Shown: positions 47,518 to 57,239 of the stretch, piece after piece
Layout: each line of letters starts with the position of its first letter
Numbering within the stretch: the first letter of the stretch is position 1
Assembly (NCBI GenBank): GCA_032158125.1
Contig: JASKOT010000007.1
Coordinates: 1-64,000, forward strand
Reading direction: 5' to 3'
DNA from: Papiliotrema nemorosa
Taxonomy: Eukaryota; Basidiomycota; Tremellomycetes; Tremellales; Rhynchogastremaceae
Length of the DNA stretch: 64,000 nt
Made by a program: the position numbers and the translations under genes
The notes under the pieces: generated by a model
Databases searched by the model: none
Told to the model about the DNA's origin: nothing
The model's input: only the letters and a program-made list of their open reading frames with translations

Positions 47518-48501
47518 GATGGATGTTTAGATATACGTCTTGGCGAGTTGATTGCCAGGACGACAAAGAACGACAGGTGAGTGTCGACTCCCAAGAGCAT
47601 TGCGATAAAGAAGCCCACGTTGATGAGCTTTGTATCCCTGGGAAAACCTCCTTTGATCTGACACCGAGGCAGAACGCTTGAAACACCGTCGAGTGGCGAA
47701 TCTCTTCGCATGATCTTTTTGGATTATACAGACCTGAAGATTGAAAGTGGCCTTTTCTGGGGTCATATGGTGTTCTCGTGTAATCTCGTGAACCTTGGTA
47801 TGATAGTCGGATGAATGCTCTTTGCTCGAGCCCGCCGGGTCTGAACGCAGACACCCATACAATCGACGGTCCGATACTCGCCCAGTTTTCGTCCATTCCC
47901 GATCGCCGCGCTCGTCCCGGATCTGAACCTCTGGCTCCGTAGCGATGGTGGGTATCGATGTAGAATATCCTAGAACACGACACATACAGTACAATGCTGT
48001 TGACGCGGCATTAAAATGCTGCCAGAGGTCTACGTGAACGAATCTAGCCTTGTGTTTCCGGACATGGTGTCATGCGACGCATGGGCTGTATTACAGACAG
48101 TCCTTGGAGCAGCACGGAGACCTGGTGGATACCTACAACTTGTCACAGTAAAGTACTTACAAGTATGTGACAAAGGGTTTCGTGCTCGTACTGTACACGG
48201 TAACCCTTATCCCTCACTCGCAAAGGAAAATTACGAATCTGAGGAGGCGGTCAGGTGAAATGCCTCCATATTGATCATCCTTTGAATCTCTTTCCCCCGA
48301 AGCACTCCTTGGTAAATTGCAGCCTCACACAGGAAGTCGCGGCTTCTAGGCTCGTCAATTTTCGTCAGCAGTATGCACATAAGTGTATAAATCGCAGCCC
48401 CCAATTCGCCCTCAAATAGGGAGCGTCCCATATTGTACGACTTTTCGAAAGGCCTCATTCAAGCTATACGTTTTCCAAGTGAGAAGTGATAATCAGTGAT
48501 C
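47518..48501. other. Divergent intergenic region with long minus-strand frames
   Basis: Nearly 1 kb separates the unknown acidic gene (-) from PMP3 (+). Two overlapping minus-strand frames of about 155 codons (47510-47994) end next to the start of the acidic gene. They lack domain signal and probably lie in a long 5' leader. The rest (48000-48500) is A/T-richer promoter sequence for PMP3. Confidence 0.4.
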
Positions 48502-48910
48502 ATGACCTCCCCTGCGAAAGACGAAGAACCTTGTGAGCTCCCCCCCGTGGCTCGGCGACAACGTATTGACCAGCAGCGGTCAGAACCATCCTCCTCTACC
48601 TGATAGCGGTACTCTTCCCGCCTTTACCTGTGTGAGTCGCTCTGAGAGTGCTCATGGTGCAAGCTGACTAGATCAGAGCGATCATTCGAGGTAAGAACTT
48701 CTCCACTCGAGTGATAGTTGCTTTTGTGTCTGCTGCTGACGAAGAGGATGCGGAGGACAAGTCTGCCTCAACATCTTCCTTACAATTTTGTTCTTTTTCC
48801 CTGGATTCATCCATGCGTGTGTGATCGTCAGCAGAGGGAATAAGCATTCCGAGGAGGACGCGCACGAGGATGAGGAGAAGGGCACGAAGAGAGCAGTCAA
48901 TGCACGATAA
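48502..48910 (+). CDS. PMP3: PMP3/UPF0057 small plasma membrane proteolipid
   Basis: Four exons (48502-48532, 48574-48631, 48677-48690, 48747-48910) join to 88 residues; the short exons hide it from simple ORF scans. The protein has two membrane helices: residues 13-30 (AVRTILLYLIAVLFPPLPV) and 42-63 (LNIFLTILFFFPGFIHACVI). The family signature between them is AIIRGCGGQVCLN. Pmp3 proteins modulate plasma-membrane potential and salt/cation tolerance. The C-terminal 22 residues are highly charged (KHSEEDAHEDEEKGTKRAV), as in the longer Sna-type members. Exon 3 is only 14 nt. The first acceptor is a tandem CAGCAG, giving forms that differ by one residue. The start ATG is the only one upstream in frame. 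Confidence 0.88.
48677..48690 (+). other. 14-nt microexon of PMP3
   Basis: AGCGATCATTCGAG is flanked by an upstream CAG acceptor and a downstream GTAAGA donor, between introns of 45 and 56 nt. It supplies the codons that link PLPV to AIIRGCGG, the most conserved loop of the family, and keeps the frame on both sides. Confidence 0.8.
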
Positions 48911-49538
48911 GGATTTTCCTGAAGAAGCCGGTCGCCGGGGCACCAATCGCCTTGTTGGAGTGAGATGAAGCTCAGAGATTATGTAGATCCGCCAGAGATT
49001 GTAGTAGCTGCTTCATTGTACATACGAATGTGATTGCTGTAGTCCACCGTGAGTTAGAATTACTGGTGAATCAGCCCCAGAATCGCGATCTACTGTATAT
49101 TTCCTATCGTACCCACGAAATCTGCCTTGCTAGTTGGGCGCTTTACAAAACGACTTGGAGGTGCACCTACCTTCACGTATTCTATCGGACATGGATTTCG
49201 GCATGGCCGTAGATCTCCACAGGGTTGGAGTACGAGAGGGCATCCGGGTGGCGCGAGGCAATCTAGGCGCGAGAGCAGAGGTCTTGGCGAGTGGTGTGGC
49301 ATTGGGTTCAGGGTCAGATGACCCCCCCTTCGACGACTGAGTCATGAAACATGGGGGGCGGGGGGCGGGGCAGAGGTCATAGCTTTCCACCTTGTTCGGA
49401 AGCAACACAGCGTTGAAAGACACAGCGCTTCTCAGGCGGATATATAACACGACACCTCGCAGGAGGTCCACTCCCTTCTGTACACTACAAGGGCTCCGAT
49501 CAACAACGAGCAGCACCTACCCATCCCATCCACAAACC
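48911..49538 (+). promoter_or_regulatory. Promoter of the MARVEL-like gene with GC-box run and TATA box
   Basis: The intergenic region holds a guanine-rich run at about 49350-49372 (repeated GGGGGGCG units), a CCCCCCCTT stretch just upstream, a TGAGTCA AP-1-like site at about 49338, and a TATA box (gatatataac) near 49440, about 100 bases before the ATG. This combination suggests an inducible TATA-type promoter. Confidence 0.5.
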
Positions 49539-50305
49539 ATGGCACTCTTACCACTCATCACCATCGGCCTTAAAGGCTTTACAGCCTTTTGGTCACTGGT
49601 CACGTTCGCCGTGGCTGCCGCCCTTCAGTCCAAGTTGACAGACTATGGGAGGAACCATACCGGTCTATCCGCTGCCAACGCTATCATTGCCGCCGGTGTA
49701 TTTGCATTCATCTACTTTCTCGCGGCGTACGTTTGGGTCAATCTGCTCTACGAGAAGTGCTGAATGTCAGGTTGTTCTTCATCTTTGTGCGACCGGACAA
49801 CATTTTTGTGTCGGTCTTGGTGGATACAGTCGTTATTGGATTCTTGTTCATTTTGGCTTTAGGCGGGACTGCCGCCGAGTCGCAGTACGCAGGTGATTTT
49901 GCGGATTGCAATTCGGATGCTTGCAAGTGAGTACACGTTTGAAATGTCGGGGATGTGCAGTCGGAGGGTGACTGATGGGCAGTCTTGGCAGTGGTCTGCT
50001 TGGTGTAGCTTGGGTCTTCACCCTCTTGGTGAGTCTTGCTCCACTAGGACTGCACTCATACGTAGCTCCTAGGTATCCTCCTCCTCGAGGTCATCTATAC
50101 CCTGATCCACTTTGGCGGATCGCTGGACACCTGGAAGACCCCCTTCAACCAGCTTCTCCAATATGGTTCGGGTCGACACTCGACCACAGGTGTCTCGGGC
50201 GGTGGTGATGTGCCTCGACCCGTGGCTATGGGCACGGTGGGCAGCGGACAAGCGCCGACGACAGGTGCCGGTGCGGCGACTCGACAAGACGGAGCTATAG
50301 TCTAG
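49539..50305 (+). CDS. MARVEL-like four-helix membrane protein
   Basis: Four exons (49539-49726, 49771-49926, 49983-50028, 50066-50305) join to 209 residues. Four hydrophobic helices are visible: FTAFWSLVTFAVAAALQSKL, ANAIIAAGVFAFIYFLAALF, VLVDTVVIGFLFILALGG and a last one spanning an intron (GLLGVAWVFTLLLLGILLLE). An extracellular loop carries a cysteine pair (FADCNSDACN). The C-terminal tail is Gly/Thr/Ser-rich and disordered. Size, helix spacing and the loop resemble fungal MARVEL-domain proteins of eisosomes or secretory membranes. Function unknown. The gene is convergent with the acid phosphatase gene (210 bases between stops). Confidence 0.7.
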
Positions 50306-50515
50306 ATCCGGAATGACTCAGTAGATTTGGTTCACGGCGAGGAAAAAGAATATGGTGGCTCCGACGATATGGGACGAGGCGAGAAGAGAACATGTATTTA
50401 TTTAGTGGTGATAGCTCACATATCGAGAAGGTATCGAGATGGGTCATATACTCCGACACATTGCTGGCTCATGGAGGGCAACCAGTCACATTGCAAGGTC
50501 ACCGAGCACTCAGGG

Positions 50516-52250
50516 TCAATCCGATTTATCCTTTGGCTCGCAAATCGACTCCCAGTCGCCATACTTCTCCGCTCGAGCTTCCACCCACTGCTTAAAAGTC
50601 TCAAACTTGCAGGTACCCCAAACCCCATCATTACAACCTCCCATCTCTTCTTGTTTGCCATTGACCATAGCTCTAACAAAGCTCTCTCCGCTCTGATCAT
50701 CCTTGAATCGCTCGAGCGAAATGTGACCCAAGAAGGAGATGAGGTGTGAAGTCTTCCAAGCCCAATCGGTTGGTCGCGCCTCGAGTGATGGTGGGACCGT
50801 GGCCGGTCGAGCGAGACCTGTTCCATTGTATAGGTTGAGGAAGACGGCCACGAAAGCGGGAGATTCTCGGTGTGTGAAGGATGGGTGCAAACTGCTGTCA
50901 GCCAACGAATGCTACTAAAAACCTACAGCTGAGTGTGGGTAGCATTTGGAGGCAGCTTGGGCGAAGGCAGCTTGTGTTTTTGGAACGAATCACTCTCGTG
51001 GTCTGTTTGAGAGTCGTGTCCGTCAAGCAAGTGGAGAGCCGTCTTGACCCATGGCATGCCGAGATAGGGGGAAAAGTCGGACCCGTATCCAATGGCATGG
51101 TACCATCGTACATCAAAGTAGTATTCCACGTCTCGCCATTCATCGTCCGAGAACAAGTGGCAGAATGGAGAGTCACCTTCTGCGATACTCTCATACCCGC
51201 AAAGCTACCTTCAGGACTTTTCACTCTCAGACGACGTACCATCTGCATGGCGAGAACATCTTGATCATTTAGATCGTCGACCAGATCCGGGATGTATTCT
51301 CTCAACCTTTCCCTCACTTTCGGGGCGTAAACGCTCAACCACTTGTTTGCTGGTACCAATGAGCTCTGTTTCTCCCATGCATCACAAGCTTTCTATTCGT
51401 CAGTTTTCATGTGCTCTTGATACTCACGTGAGGTGTAAGTGATCTATCCCAGTCTTTCGCCTTGTTCGGTACTTTGATCAACTGAACAATCTCGCCGTCT
51501 CCCTCTCCGTGATTTCCAGTATGGGAAGGGAAAGATCCTCGAATGTACGCTTCGGCGGTATCGATATCTCGCTCCGAAGAAGCTGTCCACACCTGAAATC
51601 AGTTCAAGTGCCCTACTGCCGCTGTAAAGACCCACCTTGAACGTAGGTTCCTGTTTCTTCCCCTTCTTCCCCTTCTTGTCCCTTTCAAAGCCCTTGCCCT
51701 TCTTGTCCTTCTTGTGTTGTTTCGGGAACAGCTCATCGTACTGATTCCTAAAGTACTTTCCCAACATCTGCCCATCAACCTTCGCTCGGATTGTGATCGA
51801 TACAAACCAACCTTTGCATCCGTCTTGCCTCTGTCGGAAATCTTCTCCAAGGTGTCCTCTACGATGGGCGATTTGTAATCCCGCAAGAAAGCCCAGGGTC
51901 CATCTTTGGGTAACTTGGACTTGTCGGTAGAGTTGATCTTTTTGATAAAGGGCCCCATGGTATCTTCATACTCGTCGTCATTGCCCAAAATGGCAGAATG
52001 CCGAATCAGGACCGAGACTCGTTCGAGGGAATGGGCTGGTGGGAGAGGGGTAGGTTGTTCGGCGGGGATGAAAAATGGAGAGATGGCTGATAAGTCTGTT
52101 CAAGTCAGCCTAGAGTTGTTGTCATGAAGCTTGAAAGGTACGTTTGAGCGGATCGAGCTGTTGAGGGAGGTCAAAGATCTGTTGAGTGGGTACAGCTGTT
52201 GATTGGGCGAGCAAGCCTGCCAGGGCCAACAGGGAGAGCATCGAAGGCAT
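50516..52250 (-). CDS. Secreted histidine acid phosphatase family protein (divergent motif)
   Basis: A signal peptide (MPSMLSLLALAGLLAQSTAV) indicates secretion or a vacuolar/cell-wall location. The first catalytic block reads SLERVSVLIRHSAILGNDDE; the nucleophilic histidine of RHG is kept but Gly is Ser. Later blocks are GPWAFLRDYKSPIVEDTLEK, MLGKYFRNQYDELFP, a lysine-rich insert, VWTASSERDIDTAEAYIRG (the conserved R-x-x-x-[TS] helix), CGYESIAEGDSPFCHLFSDD and the C-terminal acid-base region SFTHRESPAFVAVFLNLYNG. The family hydrolyses phosphate monoesters such as phytate. Cysteine pairs near the end (MGGCNDGVWGTCKFE) support extracellular folding. About six exons. Stop at 50516-50518. Confidence 0.85.
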
Positions 52251-52722
52251 ACTCGGTATCCTAATGAGGATCTTCGATGGAGATGAAGAGATGCAATCAA
52301 TGTTGTGTATTGTTTGCTGCTCGCTGCTGTTCGACGATGGACGGACGACATTGAAATTCCTAGGAATCGCCTTGGAAACCATACGTCATCATGATCCCCT
52401 GGAATTTTGCATCCGAAAAAACACTCCTCTCGGAAACCCTTGTCTGATCAGTCATGAGAAGCCCATGCATTCAACCGGTCGTTCGAGGCATGTACAGAAT
52501 CTATAATGGTAGTGATAAGGTAAGATATAGTAGAAGAAACAGAGAACGAGAAATGGGGAAAATGGGAAACAATCACGTCGTTACGTGTACGCCGCATCTT
52601 GGCACGTCCTCCAACCTCTTGTTATTATATATCAATGCGACAGTCGTTCCTCGCTCGTTCTCGCCTTCCATGGTCGTGTATGTTCATTCCGGTCGTCTTT
52701 TATCCATGCTGATCGGTCCTGC
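52251..52722. other. Intergenic region acid phosphatase / Rho GTPase
   Basis: About 470 bases hold the acid phosphatase promoter side and the Rho 3' end. No further gene is recognised. Confidence 0.45.
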
Positions 52723-53630
52723 TCATGCGATGACACAGCCGCACTTGGCGACGCCGCCAGAGTCCTTCTCCCTCTTGAGTTCTCGGACTCCGTCTTTGTC
52801 GTATGCTGCGCCAACGCCGCCGTGTCCTTGGTCTCGCACCAGCACAGCAGCTCGTGTTGCCGCTTCGAACACCTGATCGACGCCTTGATTGCGTAGAGCC
52901 GAGGTTTCGAGGTATGCCTTGGCTCCAATTGATTGTGCCACTTTTTGACCCTATCGTCAGCCCTCACCAGGAGAAAGACCCACCGTCTCCCTGTCAATGA
53001 ATCGATCCGAAGAAAAGGTACCATTGGCAACGGCAGCGTCTCTCAGATCCGTCTTGCATGCGACCAGTAGGACAGGGATGGATCGACCACATATTGATCG
53101 GACCTCTTCAATCCACTGGCTGTCAACGTCCACTCTTCTCGCTCTGCTTGACCTTTTGCGTCACATTATCCAAGGAGTCCGGGGTATCGACGGAGAAGGC
53201 AATGAGGATTACGTGTGCTTTGGAGTAGGACAAGGGTCGTAGTCGCTCGTATTCTTCTTGACCGGCCGTATCCCATAATGCCAACTGCCTCCATCAGCCT
53301 CTCCACTTCTGTGTGTCTTCTAGCTCACCTGGATTGGTTTACCATCGAGCTCTATCTCAGCCGTGTAGTTCTCAAACACATGGGATCAGCTAGAGCCACA
53401 AGAACGCCTACCTGTCGGCTCCTAGACCTGTAAGCGGATGAGACGGAGGAGACGGATGAGAGGTACATACATAAGTCTCTGGGAAATGTCCCACCGCAAA
53501 GACGTTGAGCAGGGAGGTTTTTCCCGCTGCTCCGTCTCCTACGATGACCAGTTTTCGACGTAGCTACTTTGTCAGAACAGCAACGAGGCGTGGACATGCA
53601 ACATACCGCCCGAGGAGATGTTCCTGACAT
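52723..53630 (-). CDS. Rho-family small GTPase (Rho2-like)
   Basis: A Ras-superfamily switch acting at the plasma membrane in actin and cell-wall control. The first exon (MSGTSPRA) joins to [20 protein letters not shown], the P-loop. Then come the effector region [15 protein letters not shown], switch [22 protein letters not shown], the Rho insert region, and base-specificity motifs ACKTDLRD and ETSALRN. The C terminus ends KCGCVIA: a CaaX box with terminal Ala, plus a second cysteine that could be palmitoylated. [11 protein letters not shown] and [15 protein letters not shown] are closer to Rho2 than to Rho1 or Cdc42, but assignment among Rho subfamilies needs a tree. About six exons with introns of 40-60 nt. 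Confidence 0.88.
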
Positions 53631-54901
53631 GACGGAAGATTAAGAATTCTGATCAACGCCGAGCTCGACACTCGAGTTATATGGACCTCTGCGATGGCTC
53701 TCCAATGCGCAATGGACCAACAGAGCCGAAAAGAGGCTGTCGAGGCGGTGAAGAGTAAGAATAGGTGATGATGTGCTGAAAAGGTGCGGTTAGGGTGAGG
53801 TTGTCGAAGTCACACAAGATAGCACCGCCTGGGAAAAATAACCACGTTGTCGGAGAGGGCGCCAATCGTGGGGTCCCACTGTGCGGGTTCACGGGTATCG
53901 TGAAACTTGTCCACCGGATGGTCCTGGGCACAATGAGGCGACGAGAAGGCGTTTGAAGCAGGAATGGACGAGATACAAGTTACTGCAATAACATGCCCCG
54001 TACTGCAAGGGGAAGACCTCTACGTCAAGGTGAGAACGATCGTCCCACTTCAGACTGCGCAAAAAGGTACAGAGAGAGGTTCACGTTATGGCTAACTATA
54101 TTAAGCAAACCCAAAAAAAGTGACGAGGATTCCTCCGAGACGGGCATTCTACCTGAGGCCAAATCCTCCACCTCCTTCGTCGCCGCCTGCATAGGGTCAG
54201 GGTTAGTAACCTAACGGAAAGCGAGATCTTCGATCTGGTCGAACACTACAGAGTGGTTCTCTGACACAGCGATCCTCTCTTTTAGCAGATACATGTCGTC
54301 TCGTCATGGATAGCAACATCAGAAAGCTCTCGGACAAGCATTTCTTTATTTCTCTTGAGACTCATCGCCCAAACGCCGCGACCGGAAGATGTCCTACGAC
54401 GCTTTTTAGCATCCGCGAGGCACTTCGCATGATGTCGATGACCGGCTTATGTGGTTCGAATGAGGGGGCAGCCATGCGTCGTTTGCCTCAGCCAAGCTCT
54501 ACATTATTGCTGCGGGCCGAGGAATAGGTCGGCATCTTTGACTGGGGACGTCTGGAATGAAGCGTCGCTATGTACGAGTACTGAAGAATTCTGGCTTGTC
54601 CACCCTGCCCACCTGGGGAGCTGTTCTGCGCGGAAAACGGGATATCAATTGCGCCTATAAAGGGCTTTACATAGGCGCGCAAAATTCAGGGAATCTTAAC
54701 CCCGATGACTCGTCGGCGATAAACCTGATTCGCCACTCGGAAATAGTATAACGCCGTGAGCCGTCTCTTGTGAGGCTCTGCTCGCAGGTGTGATTTTGGC
54801 AACCCCTGCCAGGCTCAACCGCTGCTCGAAGAGGAATCGTCCACCACGTACTCGACACCTTTTCATTCTCTCGACAACCCTTTCAACAACACATATTCAA
54901 A
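53631..54901. promoter_or_regulatory. Divergent intergenic region Rho GTPase / RPS2
   Basis: About 1.27 kb with no recognised gene. A TATA-like motif (cctataaagg) lies near 54654, about 245 bases upstream of RPS2, with pyrimidine stretches before the start codon. The short frames at 54297-54530 and 54451-54660 show no domain. Confidence 0.45.
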
Positions 54902-55911
54902 ATGGCTGAAGGAGCTGCTGGTGCACGAGGTGGATTCGGACGAGGACGAGGTGCTCCTCGAGGTCGACGAGGACCCCGACGAGGTGGAAAGAAGGACGAG
55001 GAGAAGGAGTGGTGCGTTGGAGAGGAACACAGGTCGTTGCAAGGGGTGCTGATGGTGCAGGGTCCCCGTTACCAAACTCGGTCGATTGGTAAAGGACGGC
55101 AAAGTCAAGTCTATGGAGGAGATCTACCTCTTCTCGCTCCCCGTCAAGGAGTACCAAATCGTCGACATCTTCCTTCCTACCTTGAAGGACGAGGTCATGG
55201 CTATCAAGCCCGTCCAGAAGCAAACCTCTGCCGGTCAACGAACCCGATTCAAGGCTTTCGTCGCCGTCGGTGACTTTGACGGGTGCGTGATATGGATCTG
55301 GAGGAGGATCGTAGACTGATCATCAGACACGTCGGACTCGGTGTCAAGTGCGCTAAGGAGGTCGCTACCGCCATCCGAGGTGCCATCATCATCGCCAAGC
55401 TCTCCATCGTCCCCGTTCGACGAGGTTACTGGGGTTCGCACATTGCTGAGCCTCACACTGTCCCTTGCAAGGTCGGTGGAAAGAGCGGTTCGGTCATGTG
55501 CCGACTTATCCCTGCTCGTGAGTCGTTTGGAAGGTGAACAACAGGCCAATGCTTATTTCCAGCTCGAGGAACTGGTATCGTCGCTGCCCCCGCTTCCAAG
55601 CGAATGCTCCAATTGGCCGGTATCCAGGATTGCTACAGTGCGTCGTGATGATCACAAGCAAAGTGCGGACACTGAATTCCAGCTCAATCCAAGGGTTCGA
55701 CCTCCACCCAGGGTAACTTCTTGAAGGCTACCGTCGCTGCCTTGGCCAAGACCTACCAATTCCAATCTCCCGACCTCTGGCAGATCATCCCCCCAGGACT
55801 CTCTGTGAGTTTATAGCGTTCAGACAATAAACCTCATACTGACATGGCCAGCCTTACGACGAGCACTCTACCCACTTGCTCATCGCTTCGCGAAAGGCTG
55901 CCGCTTACTAG
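54902..55911 (+). CDS. RPS2: 40S ribosomal protein S2 (uS5)
   Basis: Six exons (54902-55011, 55061-55282, 55327-55517, 55563-55637, 55683-55804, 55852-55911) join to 259 residues. The N terminus is the eukaryote-specific Arg/Gly-rich extension ([20 protein letters not shown]), a known substrate for arginine methylation. The uS5 core follows: [120 protein letters not shown] and [20 protein letters not shown]. It sits near the mRNA entry of the small subunit and affects decoding accuracy. Introns are 43-49 nt, too short to host snoRNAs. Confidence 0.98.
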
Positions 55912-57239
55912 ACGGTGGTTGGGGACTCGGTTTGGCTGTATGGTGTTCTATATGATGTGATGCAACATTGCGTCTCGCCTTGTGCCGTGCTCAGATCTAT
56001 CTGCCCCTGACCTGGTTTAGAACGCCGAGTTCGCCTGGTCTCACCAGACATGCCGCATAGACCGCTGACGTTCTCCGCATATTCACGTGCATGGCGTTCG
56101 TACACAGCTGATAATCGAGGTCGATCTCAGGCGGATGTTGCACTGCCTCTTGAAAGTCTGGGTCGGACCACAAGAGCCGCACTTTTCATAGCATCCTTGT
56201 GCCGAATTGACGTTGATGAGCCTACTATGCGGACGCCAAGTGAGATGATGCTGTCTGGACTCGACCGAGCCCGTGACAGCTAATACTAGCCCTGTTTGCA
56301 AGCGTAAAGCGATAGTAACCCTTCGGATAAACGCACAACGGAAGAAGACTGCACCGCTTCATGTTCAGGGAAAGGGGTGGTTTAGCGTTTTAAACTTTTT
56401 GGGCTCTGAAACGATCAAAGGTCCAGAACCCCCAGGCTCATGAGCGAGCCGGCGCAGAGTGTACCAAGTCTGCTTGACCCCCAGTCATCCTCGGATTGAG
56501 CCATTTTGCATACCACCACCGGTCGGATCAGTGCATCCTCGATCATCTTCATCGCGTCGCCATCCCATCGTCACGGACCTTCCAACGTATCACTCGTGGG
56601 TGGATGAAACGCAGCAGCGCTAGTCGACACTCAAATTAACCTCCTTGTCACGGCAAACCCTGACAAAACCTGGTTTACCCGTTTCAGTTATTGTCAAACC
56701 CACCCTCCAGTGTCCTAGCACCCATCGTGATCTCTGCATCACTGTCGCTCGTTGTTGTTGGTGACTGCCCTCATCCTTGCAGCAGCATCGATAATAGTAT
56801 CGACACTGCTCCTCGACGCACCGAAAATAAGAAGCACAGAGGATCAACCAGGAACCCACGGCGTCATGATGCGTCGCAATATGGTGAGCACCCCTTCTTC
56901 CTGGTCTGCTTCACCCTTGTCACATTCTGGCACATCGTCTTTATTGTCACTGCCAAAGTCGTTTCATCGCGACTGTTGACAACCGTCAAGCAACCTGCCC
57001 ACCTATACAACGCGATTTCATGTTGAATAGGCTACCACCTTCCCGTCTCTTACCCCTGCTCCCCCACTTCATTATTGTCCTCCAAACCGTCACCTATCCT
57101 ACATTCCCACCCCTCGTATATATAACCTCTGTCGACGGTCGCTGATCTGTCTTCCTCTCTCACCTCAACACCACACGCGCCACGCACTCAATCTGTGTCC
57201 ATTGTCTTTGTCGCTGGTCGACTTCACACATCAGCTCTA
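55912..57239 (+). promoter_or_regulatory. Intergenic/leader region upstream of MSG5-like gene with TATA box
   Basis: 1.3 kb. A strong TATA box (gtatatataac) lies near 57117, about 120 bases before the ATG, preceded by C-rich sequence. Frames at 56691-57026 include a hydrophobic stretch (TALILAAASIIVSTLLL) that may belong to a tiny membrane peptide, but no start or splice structure is convincing. No RNA gene recognised. Confidence 0.45.

Noticed and set aside
56691..57026. Possible tiny membrane peptide (hydrophobic stretch TALILAAASIIVSTLLL)
   Set aside because: No convincing start or splice structure; lies in the leader region of the MSG5-like gene. Left undecided rather than called.
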